DNA from: Sipunculus nudus
Lineage: Eukaryota > Annelida > Sipuncula > Golfingiida > Sipunculidae
DNA: 64,000 nt
Reading direction: 5' to 3'
Assembly: GCA_026874595.1 (NCBI GenBank)
Contig: CM049314.1
Span: 62,105,300-62,169,299 of the forward strand
Every line of letters begins with the position of its first letter. Position 1 is the stretch's first letter. A model generated the notes under the pieces. That model made no database searches. It worked only from the letters and a program-made list of their open reading frames with translations, and had not been told where the DNA came from. Below are positions 1 through 12,439 of this stretch, piece by piece. Both the position numbers and the translations under genes were made by a program.

Positions 1-119
1 GCTTAAAATGCATCCTGAGGCTTTTCAAAGAAGTTGGTTCTGTGACCTTGACCTCAAAATAATTATGGTTCTTCCCCTGTTGGTAGGTGAGCTGTATGTG
101 AAAGATGGAAAGATTGGGA

Positions 120-345
120 TGAAAATTTTGGCTAAAAGAATTATTTCTGGGGCGTGCAAACACACCCCATAACTTCGAGAATATAGGTCGCAGTGACCTA
201 ATTTCAGGTTTGCAAGGAGATCTTTTTAGGACCTCTAAGACTGCATAGGATTCATGGCCCTAGCCCCTATGGTTACGATTTGTGCCCTGCTAACGGCCGG
301 ATGGACAGACGGAAGGACGCCGAACAAAGACCCATCGCTATAGCC
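120..345 (+). repeat. 3' end of the ~155-bp dispersed repeat family
   Basis: This stretch has the same block order as the array at 15.69-17.46 kb: agtgacctaatttcaggttt, then a 'ggttacgatttgtgccctg' block, then a GGA/CGGA-rich stretch, then atcgctatagc and agtcagctgagcta. It looks like the terminal unit plus the non-repeated tail of the same element. Lines 1-119 may be a more diverged part of it. No coding content is visible. Confidence 0.7.
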
Positions 346-593
346 CAGCATGACTGAAAGTCAGCTGAGCTAAAAATGACTGAACAGGTGTACGGTCTTG
401 CGACATATCGGTGATGACCTAATATGACAGACAAAAAGTACACTTACTTGACGATTCATAGTGATGACAGTGGTATTTGTATGTCATATGATTGCTATGT
501 CACACATACATCTCTCCTACTGTCCTACATCACATGGATCAACAGATGTGGCCACCTGAACTGACACTATCATTTTTGCAGCTCTTTCTGGAC
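346..593. other. Unassigned sequence
   Basis: No open frame of note, no recognisable repeat and no RNA gene seen here. Confidence 0.5.
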
Positions 594-1042
594 TAGCCCG
601 ATTTAATCGACTCAATATTATTAGGCCCTGCCATATATTGAGTCTGTTGCATCTTCTTTGACTGCCTGTTTACTGCCAAACAAGAAGACACAGGAGTATA
701 CCATTTTCACACCAATAAGTATGTTTCACGGTTTGGAAAGCAACTTAAATTAAACTTGGATCATCATCGAGAAAAACAGTCGAACAGGCACACTTGATGA
801 CCTCACTGATAGCCTCGCTGACTCGAGTGATTGACAGCTAAAAAGTTGTTTCATTTTGTTTCAACGGGCCAGGATCTGGAGAGTGATCTGGAGAGTGACT
901 GCTGGCACGGGGCACACCTGCAGTCACTTGTTACAAGGGCATTGGCTGGTGTGTAGTCTGAGGCTTATATTGTAGAAACTCTCAGTGTATAGCTATCAAA
1001 CTCAATATATGGCAGGGCCTAATAATTTTGAGCCCGAATATA
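594..1042. mobile_element. MITE-like element with ~50-bp inverted ends
   Basis: The stretch at 608-642 is repeated in inverted orientation at 990-1023. The shared core is cagggcctaata, flanked by actcaatatatgg. The similarity runs outward into a weaker 'tagcccgat...' / '...atcaggcta' pair, giving imperfect inverted ends of about 50 bp around a ~350-bp non-coding centre. That is the layout of a non-autonomous DNA transposon. The superfamily cannot be told from the ends, and no clear target-site duplication was found. Confidence 0.55.
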
Positions 1043-1078
1043 TCAGGCTATTTATGATGGCATGTATGACAGAGTTAG

Positions 1079-3087
1079 GGGGGGTTATATTGGACACTTT
1101 TGGCTCCATCTGCTTACCTTTCTGTGCCTAATTAAAATAACGCCAGTTTCCGGGAATCATTTTAAACCTCATGAACAGGAGATCTTTTTAAGCCTAAACA
1201 CGCAGAGGCCAAGCGTCCTCTAGTACAAAAACTTTGCAACAGAAGCTGCGGAGGTTCACCCGCGTAATATTGAACACCTCCCAGGTAATATCGGACACTG
1301 GGCTAAACGGTGACACCTTGCGCAGGGGTTGACAGTTATATAATGGAAAACTGACATTGACAGGTGGCACAGACGCAATAACAAGCACAAAACGTATGGT
1401 TTTATGGGAAAACATTGACAAATCTTTCATTTGATGAGTTTTTCTACAAATGGGAACTTGTGGATGTACTGTGTTTCTGGGTTTCTTCCATGAACCTGAC
1501 TCCGAGATCGTGACTGGCAAAGTGCCAGATGATTAGTCACAGAGAGGCTGTTCTCACAGATCGCGGAAATTGGCACAACAAAAATGTTTTAAGCTGTTTT
1601 TTTGTATAAAATATCAATAAATACTTACACCCTAGATTAAATGCTGACATAATATGTGTATTCTCCCAGTATATAATTAATCATATCTTTATTTCTAGTA
1701 ATTCTAAAAACATGGAAGACTTCTGAAGTTCTGATAGGGTATGAGTCTGATGCATGCAAAATGCCAGAACATACTGTTTCACCCTATATGAATATAAAGT
1801 GATCATTTAAATGCAAAAATGCAAATTAACATTATAAACAAAAAATTATAATTTGTAAGTATAACAATCTAATATTTGCAATTTCTTTTAGTTAACAGTT
1901 TAGTTTTAAATGTTGTATCCAAGCAATTTTTAATGCCGATATCTATAGCAAATATGTGACATTTATTGACCCCATGAACTAAGAACTTATATACAGTTGT
2001 TATGCTATTGAATTACTCCAAATATCATAAAAATTAATCATCTTTGTTTTAGCTGCAATGTGTTGTTGTTTATCCTTCAGAGAGCCCCTTATAATGATTG
2101 CCAGTTTTCATGGTGCTGAGTGTCCGATATTACCCGGGTTCCTTTTGACCACCCGGGTAATATCGGACACTTAACAAATTACAGAAAATGTTTAACTATC
2201 TTTGTTTTTAGTCAAGCAAAATGCTACATATGAAAAATTAACAGTCTGACTGTGATATAAACTGGACAACAGGTCGTGACATCGCTTCTGACTGTCAAAA
2301 CTTGACCTGGTCTTGGGGTCACACCAATCACGTGTCGTGACTGAACTTTCAAGGACAGCTGAGGCGGGCCTTTGGTTCCGTGGTAGCTGTGTTAAACCAA
2401 TAAAAAATGCGGCGTTTTGCATGCGACCACCCTACAACATCTGGTGTAACATACCTTACGGATTTCCGGGAATATCTTGCTTTGATTATTGGGCTTCGTG
2501 CAACCCTCGCACTAGTAATCACTGTGAGATCGTGTAATACTTGTCAGCTACAAAGTCATGCAGTGGTCATGTTTTGTTTTTTTTTGTTATTTTTCTAAGC
2601 TTTCAATTTTGAAACTTGGACCCAACTATGGTCGAGTCGTGTCTATCAATATCAGAGAAGGCATGCATCTTTGATGATAACTTGGATGATAATTTTGTTA
2701 TTCATTTAGAAATAAGTAGACGTACCACCCACGACGCGAATTTTGTTAACATTTTCCTTACATCTGTCACATAGTATATGTGTATGAAGACCCCTACCGC
2801 ACGAAAGGCCCTGGCTTCAGGTGACCGTGTGTGCCGGTCGAACGAAGCCACCACAGATTCCTGCGATCTGGTACATGTGCGCTGAAGCATAATAATCAGA
2901 TCAAGTGAGGGGGGTCGCAGGAAGGAGCCCTCTTCGTACGAACCCCCTTTTATTTAATTTCTGCTGTATATAACGGTAGTTGTAAACAAAAAAAATTATA
3001 AACTTAAATTTGCCGCATGCCGTCTGTCGGGATTACCAAAAATGATCGATTCCTGAGGAATTTTAGCAAGTGTCCGATGTTACCCCC
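1079..3087. mobile_element. Candidate ~2-kb DNA element with gggtaatatcggacac ends
   Basis: The left end reads gggggttatattggacact-like at 1079-1100, and the right end carries agtgtccgatgttaccccc at 3069-3087. These are inverted copies of one motif. Further copies occur at 1264-1298 (two), at 2119-2171 as a perfect inverted pair, and at about 3090. No transposase is readable inside; the short ORFs at 1.2-2.6 kb show no family motifs. Nested or rearranged non-autonomous copies would explain the several ends. The boundaries are inferred. Confidence 0.4.
2119..2171. repeat. Perfect 21-bp inverted repeat (hairpin)
   Basis: The left arm 2119-2139 (agtgtccgatattacccggg followed by t) and the right arm 2151-2171 are perfect reverse complements. 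They are separated by the 11-base spacer tccttttgacc. Confidence 0.9.
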
Positions 3088-3195
3088 GTGTCTGATATTT
3101 GCCCGGTTTACTGTTTACTCTTGCTGCAGTCTTGCAGCGCTGACATATATAGTGAACAATACAAGCGCTGCAGCCTCTGGCGGGGAGAGTCTATA

Positions 3196-3943
3196 CTATC
3201 TAAGTTTGTACGGATCCGTACAGACCCTCAGACACGTGTATGCCTTGTGAAGCGTGAGGACACCAAACAAACCCCACATATTATAATTGTTACAGATGCT
3301 TAGACTCCGTTGGGACCAAAACTTTTGCTGGATGATCAGCATTAATAAAGTATGGGCACTTACTCTGGATGAAGTCAGGTATTGCATCGTCTCCGTCTGG
3401 CCTATGGCGCTTTCCGGTTGGAACAACCAATAGGAATTTAGCATCATTGACAACAAGCGATGTATGATGGGAAGGATGCTTATGAAAATATGGTCTATCC
3501 TAGTGCACGGCACTGGCATTCCTGGGAAAAGCCCCCCTGAATTCATCTTTTGCATAGATTGCCCACCCAATTTGCATGGGATTCCTTTTCCGGCGGTGTC
3601 CAGTTGGCATGCAACATCTGAACCCCGGCAGTTCAAAGGATAAAAAAAAATTACAGGCGCACATAAAGGTGATATATCGATTTAATTTGATACATAAAAA
3701 GTTTATTTCTATATATAAATACAAGATTGTTTCTCTATCGCACAACAAGCAGTGGTAATTCATGTTACAGGTCCTTCAATGAACGGCAGGGTGAACTCTC
3801 ACCGCCAGACGGTCGGACTCCGTATCACAGATAAACGGAGTCCGTACGTGGCGGACTATGTTTACTCTATACTTGTAAGTTGTATTTTTGTTTTTTTTTT
3901 AAATTTGTGCTGCCCACTACAGCCAGGGTTTTGGAGTGCATGA
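3196..3943. repeat. Diverged copy of the 62.2-62.5 kb segment
   Basis: Short blocks match the region at 62.16-62.50 kb in the same order: 'tagactcc(g/a)ttg', a gatgagcat-like block, 'ggtgatatat(c/t)gat' and 'tttgatacatа-like' text, then the 'aactc(t/a)cacc' block. Gaps lie between them. This suggests an old duplication or two copies of a dispersed element. The overlapping open frames on both strands show no protein family and are not called as genes. Confidence 0.4.
3814..3844. repeat. 10-bp perfect hairpin
   Basis: The arms cggactccgt and acggagtccg are perfect complements around an 11-base loop. The hairpin lies inside the diverged repeat copy. It has no T-run after it and no known role. 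Confidence 0.7.
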
Positions 3944-3949
3944 ATTATC

Positions 3950-5246
3950 ATACTAATTTCGTCAGTGTATCAATTAGTGGTTGACATTTATAATTGTATA
4001 CCTGAGTGCTGCATGATTCTTGTCAGCTTGTGCCTTTCATTAGGGCGAGCTGTGACTTGTCGACTTCTGTCACTGTAATTTCTCTTTTTGTTTTTGTTGA
4101 CATTCCCGCGAGTCTCGGTTTCCAAGTCTCTGTCACCCACATACTGCTGTCCTAAGAGTTAGCACGTAGCCAGTAGTAACAAAAGACGTAACAACTGTAG
4201 TCGTAACCACCGACCAAGTTGCCCTTCAACTGCTAAATTGCCTGACACGTTGGATCTCATATGTCATAACTATAACGTAAACACAATATATATAAAAAAA
4301 TAAATATAGAAAATTAAATTTAGAAAAATAAACTTTTATATTTGTATGTTGCACATGTTTATGAATTTTACCCAGTAAACTCTATCTCTATCTAATGAAA
4401 AATGGAATATAACTTTAAATTAAAAAAATATATTACTTTATATATACATGTAGGCCTATATACTGATTTATAATTCTAAAATGAAATGTTGAAAAATTAA
4501 GCATTACAAACAGAAATGTAAGATTACTACATCTTTGAAAAAATGGTAAAAAAATAAAGAAAAAATACTTAAGGAAAAAACATACGCTATACAGTATAAA
4601 TGTAGTTTTAGTATTGGAAGGTAAAAGCATGGGAAATATTTTATTCTGTATTGACCACTAGAGTATATGCATATATACTGCATATGTAAAATAAATTACA
4701 AGCATTGAAAGTTTGAGGTATGGTTGAAATAATATCTCGGAATTGGCTTTGTATTAATTATATACATATTGTATTTGATGTGATCGTGTACTAAAATGTG
4801 TGAAATGTGTATTGTATGATTTTTGCAATAAAAATAAATATTTATAACAAAAAAAATGTATAATGAAATATGAAAAACAGATGCATGTGTTCAATTGTAT
4901 TATTTACGACAAATTTTATTCTTTTTTCATCTTTTTTTATCATTATACTTGAACATTTGCAATCAGAACATTATATTATCTCAGGCTAAAATTTCCCAGC
5001 AAATTTATTTAAACATCACACACAAATGCACCTATACAAACTCCAGTTTGCATTATATAGGCCTATATATAAACATCATCATTTATATGAGTAAACACGT
5101 GTGTCTATTTATCATAAAAAACGACGCATGACCATACATGCAGAGGTAAGATCTCTCGCGTGTGCGGCGCGTACGAAGTAGAAGAAACATTGAAAGGAGA
5201 AACTCAGAAAAAAAAAATGTTTAGAAGCTTGATTTTAAAGTTGGCG
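3950..5246. other. AT-rich spacer
   Basis: Very AT-rich, with A-runs and T-runs. No coding exon, RNA gene or clear repeat structure was recognised. Confidence 0.5.
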
Positions 5247-5317
<71 letters not shown>

Positions 5318-5318
5318 C
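5247..5318. repeat. (TA)n microsatellite
   Basis: About 35 TA/AT dinucleotides with a single G interruption near 5305. The tyrosine-isoleucine reading frame through it is an artefact of the repeat. Confidence 0.95.
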
Positions 5319-6890
5319 GGCAATCATGTGGTGTTTTTGTTTTGCATCACTAATCGCGCCCGATGCAATTTTATTTTCATTGCTATAGAGCAGTAAGCAA
5401 ACGGTGTCGGAATGAATTATTGCCAGATACCATGACTTTTTTCAAGAGAAAACACAATACTTCATGTACATTTAATATATCTGGCATTTTATAGCTCCTT
5501 TAACGTATTTTGTAGAGAAAAATAATACATCCAGGCACCGTGCAATGATACAATACATAACATGACAAAACATGTAACTACATAAACTTTTTCATGATAT
5601 GATTATCGCCCGAGAAGTTATGACGTCACTTGAAGACCAAGCTTTCATAAAATATATAAAGTTCACAGTTACTGAATTTAGTCGATATTTACCCCCTCTG
5701 CGTTCCCGATTCATCGACCTATTACCACATTAAGACATTTAATCATAGCGATGTATCCGTTGCAAGCAAAACGGATCCCAGCCCAGCGAGGAGTGCCCAG
5801 AGTCGTAGCTAGACTATTCTATGGTACGCTACTTTATTATTGAGACCACCACTTCTGGCCTCCATCCCACTACCTGGTCTATTCGCTGTCCTGGTGTGGC
5901 GTTAGTTTGGCAAGTCAACGGATAGAAATCAAAGAGATTTAGAGAGTCTCTTAATTTAGAGATTTAAGGGGTTGGGATAAGGATAACACCGAAACCTTGG
6001 GCCATACAAAAAAAAAAAAAAAAAAAAAAATTCTACGGATAAGTAGCTCTTATTGTTCTAGGTCCTTGGTAGGGCCACTAATGTTGCTGAGTAGAGCTAT
6101 GGCATAAATGCATTAAAAAGAACTCTTACATGTATAGAAGTGGACAAATTTAGGGTAGCATATACACCATTTCAAGAACTGAAGCACATTTTTGTATTTT
6201 CCAGGCAAGATGGCAAAATTCCACGTAGGCTGCTGTGACTAGATAAGAAAAAGAAAATCGCCCTCTGTTAACTTGTTTTTGTTCCTAGGATTCGTAGATC
6301 AATCTTTTTGTTGGTGTGTGGCCTACTGGAAGCTGTAAGGCTGCCCCAAGGAGCCCATATATCCCCAATTCTCATGTTTTGTATCTTGTTATGGTTCTGT
6401 GTGTCAGTAAACCCAGTCACCGTACATCTGTTTACCAGAATAAGACAAGATGTTCGATCCTGCGCATGCGCTATAACTACCAAACAAGGAGAAGAAACTC
6501 GAAAGAAGAAACACAGACGAAAATAAAAATATTTGAGGCTGGAAATATCTGGATTTGTGAAGTTGCGCAGTACGGCCAGCAGGTGGTGTTTATGTTTGGG
6601 GCCACAGATCGAGCACTTTTTATCCATATGAGACAGTTCAAATTTCAGTTAAATTTACACTTTTACAATTTAGGACTTGAAAAATATTCGGGGTGGCGCA
6701 AAACTATATACTATTCCCCCCTTTCTTTTATATAATAGCCCCCTCTGTTTCTATATCCAATGAGATGTCCACTGAAGGGAGTTTCACTGTATTAATAAAC
6801 GGAATATTACCGAAGACTTCGTAGGCCTACTTCATCTTATAAAAAATACACAAATTGGTTTCCGGGAAACAGTCACAGACGAAATAAAAC
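5319..6890. other. Unassigned sequence with a poly(A) run
   Basis: The stretch holds a 23-base poly(A) run at 6008-6030, which could be the tail of a retroposed copy lying to its left; no tRNA-like promoter boxes were seen in that part. The open frames at 6.27-6.73 kb overlap on both strands and match no family I know. A block near 5.17-5.40 kb weakly resembles 6.46-6.64 kb ('aggagaa(a/g)aaactc', 'gtggtgttt'). Confidence 0.4.
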
Positions 6891-6894
6891 TCGA

Positions 6895-7065
6895 GCTGGA
6901 TTTTAACTCGCCTAGACGAGATTGCAATCGCAATCCGGTCTATTGGACAGGTTAAAATCCAGCATGGAGCAGGCCAGAATTTCAATATCGCCTACACGAG
7001 TTCAATATCCTCCAGTTATCATCCAGGCGAGTTCAAAATCTCACTAGGCGAGATTGAAATTGTAA
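6895..7065. repeat. Cluster of inverted repeats with CTCGCCTAGACGAG-type motifs
   Basis: Gctggattttaac at 6895-6907 is exactly inverted at 6951-6963. Between and beyond these, the motif cgcctagacgagatt recurs in variants at about 6908, 6989, 7030 and 7047 in both orientations. This looks like the end structure of a small non-autonomous element. No coding content. Confidence 0.55.
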
Positions 7066-9549
7066 TTTGATGTTATTTCTTAAACCATTGTGCATTTTAA
7101 ATGACACATGAATGATGTTTTCGGTATATTATCAATTATAATCTGTGCATAATTAAATATTTAACATTGATGGTTACCACTCTGTATAGACTGTACATTA
7201 CTTGCAAGTTTGGGGTTTTTATAATCTTATAAACCTTTAATATACAGGGCTTGACAGTTTTGTTGTTGTTGACTAGCATATATGGCTAGTCAAGTTGACT
7301 TTTTAATTTTTCAGAAAAAAAATACCTAATATAAAATAACTTATTTTTAATAATTAAAACCATAAATTTATGTATACATAGTGGCTGTTTTGCCAGTTAC
7401 AGGTAAAAAAACCTATTACATACAAATATCTTTGTAGCCGGTACAATAAAGACACCCACTAAATACATTTAAAAGCTTGCATGGGACACTCATTTAATTA
7501 TAGGAGCTGCAATAGCAAGAGTGAGTTAAATTTATGCCATAGTGGTCACATCATAAAACGAAGTACTGACTTAATTAGGTTGGATGATTGCATGGGTTTG
7601 TTTGTATCACAGTTTCACGTGTGTGTGTCATGTCAGGTAAGATAACACCGTAGGCTAAGTTGTAGCTAAAAACATGAGGTAAAAAGTGTATAATCTTTTT
7701 ATAATACGATTTGAGAATGAGACATACATAAGTAGAGATTATACATAGCCTTAGCCTAGTAGGCTATGTTGCCAGTAATGCATAGCATAAAAACCTTGGG
7801 ACCGACTTTGGTAAGCCCTCCCACCATGTTTGCAGTCGTAGATGACTTCTTTGAATTTGATTCCCTAACTGAATACACGTTTTGTAGCTCTGTGCAGTAG
7901 CAGTTATTCTGGAATCCAGGCTCCAAAGGTCAGTGTAGTGAGTTTCTTGGAAAGCAACAAGTTTTTCTTTAAATTCCTCCCAAGCATGTAATAAGTCTCC
8001 TTCGCTAATCCTGTTTGCTGTGACACATGAGTACTACCTCTGTTTGTATTTGGGATTATGCAACAAATATATACATGTATATAAGTTTCGCCACAAACAA
8101 ACTATATTTTCAGAACTCATAACGTTTTGTATAAACATTGTTGTGACACAAATAAACACATTCAAACATTTGGCTGTTCTTCGTGGCTTGCCTTATTGTA
8201 GAGACCTCTTTAAAGGTATGACCACTGTCCCACAATAAAAACAACTCGCATAATATATTTTATACCTTCATTTATGACGTGACCACTATAGCACGAACTC
8301 ATACTTGCTATTACAGCTCCTCTAATAAATGAATGGCCCCATGTAAGTTTTTAAATGTATGATAAAATTTTACTGGGATCTTTTTTTCCCGCTACATAGA
8401 CATTTGTATTTAGTAGGCTATTATCACCAGGTCCATGGTTGGGACCTGGCGACAACACACGGGATCCATAACTCGACGATTGATGTACGTTGATGATGGT
8501 TTATTGTAGAACGTGGTTACATATGTCTGGCCTAGTCCAATGGGTACAAGGTCCCTAAATGTTATGCTCCTGACGACTTTGATAATGTCCATTTAAATAG
8601 CCAATGGCCCCAAGAGGATGGTCACTGGATACCAAAACATGGCATTGCCAAACAGGTGACCTCTCTTACATGTTCTTATACAATTTTGTAAATGTAATAT
8701 TCGGGAAGAGAGATGGTTACCTGTGGTCACTTACTTAACTACCTAAATATACCAATGTACAGAAATGTATTCCTCAAATAATGTTAATCTATGTAATGTT
8801 CCCAAAACTTGACTATCATTTTATAATAACTTTATATACTACAGATTACTAGGTTCATTTTGATCCTAACATCCTAGGTGATTCAAGTGTCCTGTTCTAA
8901 CCTGGTCATCAACATTCCTAGAAGTTTAAAACTAGTCCCACTGGCATCACTAAATACTGGCCATGCCTGTACCTGAAATAACCTGCTAATAACCTGCTTG
9001 GAACGACCTGGCAGCTGCCATGTCATATCAGTTGCTTGGGCGGTAGAACCACTGCTACATCATGTTAAGAAAAAAATATTACTTTCAAGCCGCATTCAGT
9101 AATTTATTTTATGATTTTTAGTATGAAAATTATGTATGCCATGTAATAAATTGGTTTAATATTGACCTTATGTCTGGAATCCTTTTCACTTGCAAATTAC
9201 TGAAATCAAGACATTAGTTTAATCGTATCACTGAGAATACTTGAAGGCCCATTTTATCTTTCTAAGAGAACACATTAAATGGTTCCTATATAAAATGTTT
9301 TTTTTTAATGGATAGACCTTCTTAGCTTAACTTGTCCCTTGATTACTTACTCCCCCTACCCTTGAAGAGTCAAAAAAGTAAACAAATGTTTGAAACCCAT
9401 TTAAATACTATTCATTTTTAAAATGAACACTTTTCCAGTCGATTTCAAACATTTATTTGCTTGCTGCTACCAATAGATAGCCAGTTGTCAGTACTTTGGT
9501 CAGGATTTAAATCTTCTAAACTTTGCTCATCACTCGTTATTAAGTGAAT
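7066..9549. other. Non-coding spacer
   Basis: No gene is supported. A 7-bp-stem hairpin (gactagc / gctagtc) lies at 7271-7291, and variants of the 'actagtc' word recur at 13.3-13.7 kb. Short open frames at 8.02-8.24 and 8.41-8.59 kb have no recognisable domains. Confidence 0.5.
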
Positions 9550-10180
9550 CCAGGTTCAGAGATCTTAAATTGGTCTTGATTCTATTTGAGCAGAAAATGC
9601 TCTCTCCAAGTTGTCTGTTGATGGACCAAGGAAGATAAAAATTTCAATAAGTTTGCACACTGTTGATAGCTTTGGTGGATTTTCTTGATGCAGAGCAGTG
9701 TAGACTGCCAACATGTTACCAGAACTTCTGGTGATTGGCCTTGAAAGCTGTGTACTGAACACTGCATATTTTCTGAGAAATGGCATCCCCACTGATTAGG
9801 AAGTTACTCAATCTCTCTCTTCCCAAACAAGGCCCAACTTCAAGAGACACATGGAATTCAGTAAATTCATGTGCTGCAAGTGACCTCAAATGTATCTAAA
9901 AACATTTTCAAATCTGGAGCTTATATAATAGACTGCTGCATCTATTATCTATTTGACCATACCATCACCCTTCACATCACTGGCTTGAACTCTCTATGCA
10001 GAACAATATGAATGGCTGGTGATCAAGTTTCATTGATGTGTATGAATATCTTGGCCTCAATATCATAACACTGGGAGAATTCCTTCATGGATGTCCCAAG
10101 AACTGTACTTCAAACAGGTAGTTCTTGGTAGTGTCTCTCTTACTGATGGATGCATATCTACCACCAGAAGATCATCTCTC
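9550..10180 (-). pseudogene. hAT-like transposase C-terminal remnant
   Basis: Reading the minus strand, the frame at 9792-9565 contains PPKLSTVCKLIEIFIFLGPS followed by TDNLERAFSAQ. This resembles the C-terminal dimerisation region of hAT-family transposases and their domesticated relatives, which end in a pattern like 'P.LS.L..I.L.IP.STA..ER.FS'. Upstream on the minus strand (9.8-10.15 kb) other frames give pieces such as IDAAVYYISSRFENVFRYI, but with several frameshifts and stops. The assignment rests on the ER-FSA motif and its spacing. The copy is broken and cannot encode an active enzyme. Neither terminal repeats nor a complete zinc-finger or catalytic part were found. Confidence 0.5.
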
Positions 10181-11370
10181 TGAAAAGCCCCCCAACCCTA
10201 AAAATAAAGAGGCCCATGGCTCATGTTGTTGCAGGGAATGTAATGTTGGTTTGGATCGTAATAATATCTAATCCACCAACGAGAAACTATACTGATGCAA
10301 AATAAATAATTCTTATTGGTATTCCCTTTGTTTTGTCGAAATAAAACCCGATACATTTTTTTTGCGAATGTTACAAGGCCAGATCATTGTATTTTAATAT
10401 TGTTATGAAGACAACAGGTGCTGGAGTGGACATGCCGGCATTAGCGACAGAATATGTTTCAAAAGCATAAGCCTATTGGATGTTCTGTTGCTGTTTTATA
10501 AGTTTATAATATTTTGATATCGAGACACAGGTAAAGTCCCGGCACAACAAACATATGTCAATATTGTTGCAGACAAGGAAAAGCTAGAACGCAATGTAGC
10601 TGAGAAAAATAAGTCTCTTAATATACACATAGAAAAATGTTATAAAAAATATTATAGAAAATGACGCATGACAGATAATACATATTTTCTTTGTGTGTAT
10701 ATTAAATGTTTTATTGTAAGTTTATGAATTTTTTCTATTGGGCAGGCATTGATGAAATATAATAAAAGAAAACAACAGCTTCCTTCTCTGAGACAACCCC
10801 ATGGTATCTGAAAAGAAAAAAGATCGTCCAGGCTCTCTGCAACCTTGAAACCACAATCGTCTTATGAACCCTTATAGCGTGTCAATAATCGCTCTGTCAC
10901 AGCGACCACCGGAGCAATTTATTTCCTAAGTACACCTTTGAAAGTATGCTCTTTCTCAATATGCCCATTCTCGGTCGCTCTCTTCAACAGTAAATGTCCA
11001 AGCAATTCATGTGACGTGCGACAATCGGCGGCCTTGAAATTGACAAGTGTCGGTCTCGTGCAAAAGGGGTCATGCTTTTAGAATAATAGACGGACACCAT
11101 AATAGCACATGCTGATCGGACAAACACGTCTGGTTTCCTGATGGCATTAGCCAGTTAATATTTAATTTATCGCTAATATATACGCTGTTCAGCTGACCAA
11201 TCGAATATTTACCAAAGGATTCGGTTCGCATTAGCAACAATTATTAAACATATATTTAGCCGTTACCCCAGACTTTGCTTATGCCGTTAGTACTTATCGG
11301 TTTACATACGTGTCACGTGACTAAGACATTGACCCTCGTGTACTCGGCCATGGATTTGGTCTTAGATCTG
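10181..11370. other. Non-coding spacer
   Basis: No exon, repeat family or RNA gene recognised. Confidence 0.45.
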
Positions 11371-11379
11371 GAAGACCTG

Positions 11380-12290
11380 GTATAAAGTTCTGAAGTTTCG
11401 ACACAACAGGCCAGTTTGGTACACGTGAGTTCACATGTGAATGGAAAACGCTAAAATGTTATTTACGTTTGGCGCGTCGCAAATTGTTTGAAGTTTATAA
11501 AAGGACCTTACCTTACTATACCTGAAATCTAACTTTACTATACTTGAAATCTAACACTACATGAATTTACACTGCTTCTGGACACTTGCAGATATTAAGA
11601 AACAAGCTTTATAGACATTTTAAGAAACAAGCTTTATATAGACATTTCGAATGGACGAATTAGAATATACAGGACACGATTCAAATGAGAGTGCTACGAT
11701 CTCATCCTAAAATACAGTTTTCCCCTATGAAAACATGAGAAAAATACGTTGAAAATATATTAAGGCTCTTGGAGAATGTAAGGTACAAGGTGTATTTTGG
11801 TTTTATAAGCTCTACAGTGAGCTAAGCAAATAGATGCATCGCTGTTTGGGTGACGAAGGGATTCCTCCTATTGGAAAGTGGATAATTAAATGATACACCT
11901 TGAATACATCGGCTTTGACTCAAACTTAGTCTTACTGAAGTAGAATAGATGAGGCCTCTCTATGATAACAATTTGAACTAAATTTAAAGATAAAAGGATT
12001 AGACTTTAATCAACACCTGAGTGAAGAATACGAGAAGCAATATTTTGAAAAAGATCAAGCTGGTAAAGAAATCTTCTTGCAGATTAATATACTGTGGCGA
12101 TTTGTAAGACTGAGATATTAAGTCTAAAGTGCTGACTCAGCGAATAGCAAGGAACCAACAGCGAAGGACTGAAAGTTTGTTTGGATGACTACAGAAACGC
12201 CTAGAAGACAATGAAGATCATCTTTCTTTTGAAACTAAGCGTATATATGGTCCTCCCCATTTTGTTATGTCCCAGGTTGGGGACCTAATG
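11380..12290 (+). promoter_or_regulatory. Possible promoter and signal-peptide first exon
   Basis: A TATA-like box (tataaag, about 11382) lies ahead of roughly 830 bases without long frames. An ATG at 12211 then starts MKIIFLLKLSVYMVLPILLC, which looks like a signal peptide. A strong donor (gtgagt) lies at 12291, but the frame meets TAA at 12286-12288, just before it. Splicing at the weaker gttggg at 12275 would avoid the stop. Cys-loop receptor genes usually keep the signal peptide in their own first exon, and this lies on the receptor's strand. However, it is 17.5 kb from the first receptor exon seen and no phase link can be shown. This is weak evidence. Confidence 0.2.
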
Positions 12291-12439
12291 GTGAGTTACC
12301 CACCAGCTTAATTACTAGATATTACTCCTATATTTCCTGTATATCTCTATATTTTCCCATACTTTCCTGTGTTATCCAGTATTTAGACTGTAATATTCTA
12401 TGTATTCGAATGTATTTCACTGCACATTCAATGTTATTA

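Noticed and set aside
6268-6735. Overlapping frames of 72-139 codons on both strands
   Set aside because: No domain, no splice-phase support, and both strands are open at once.
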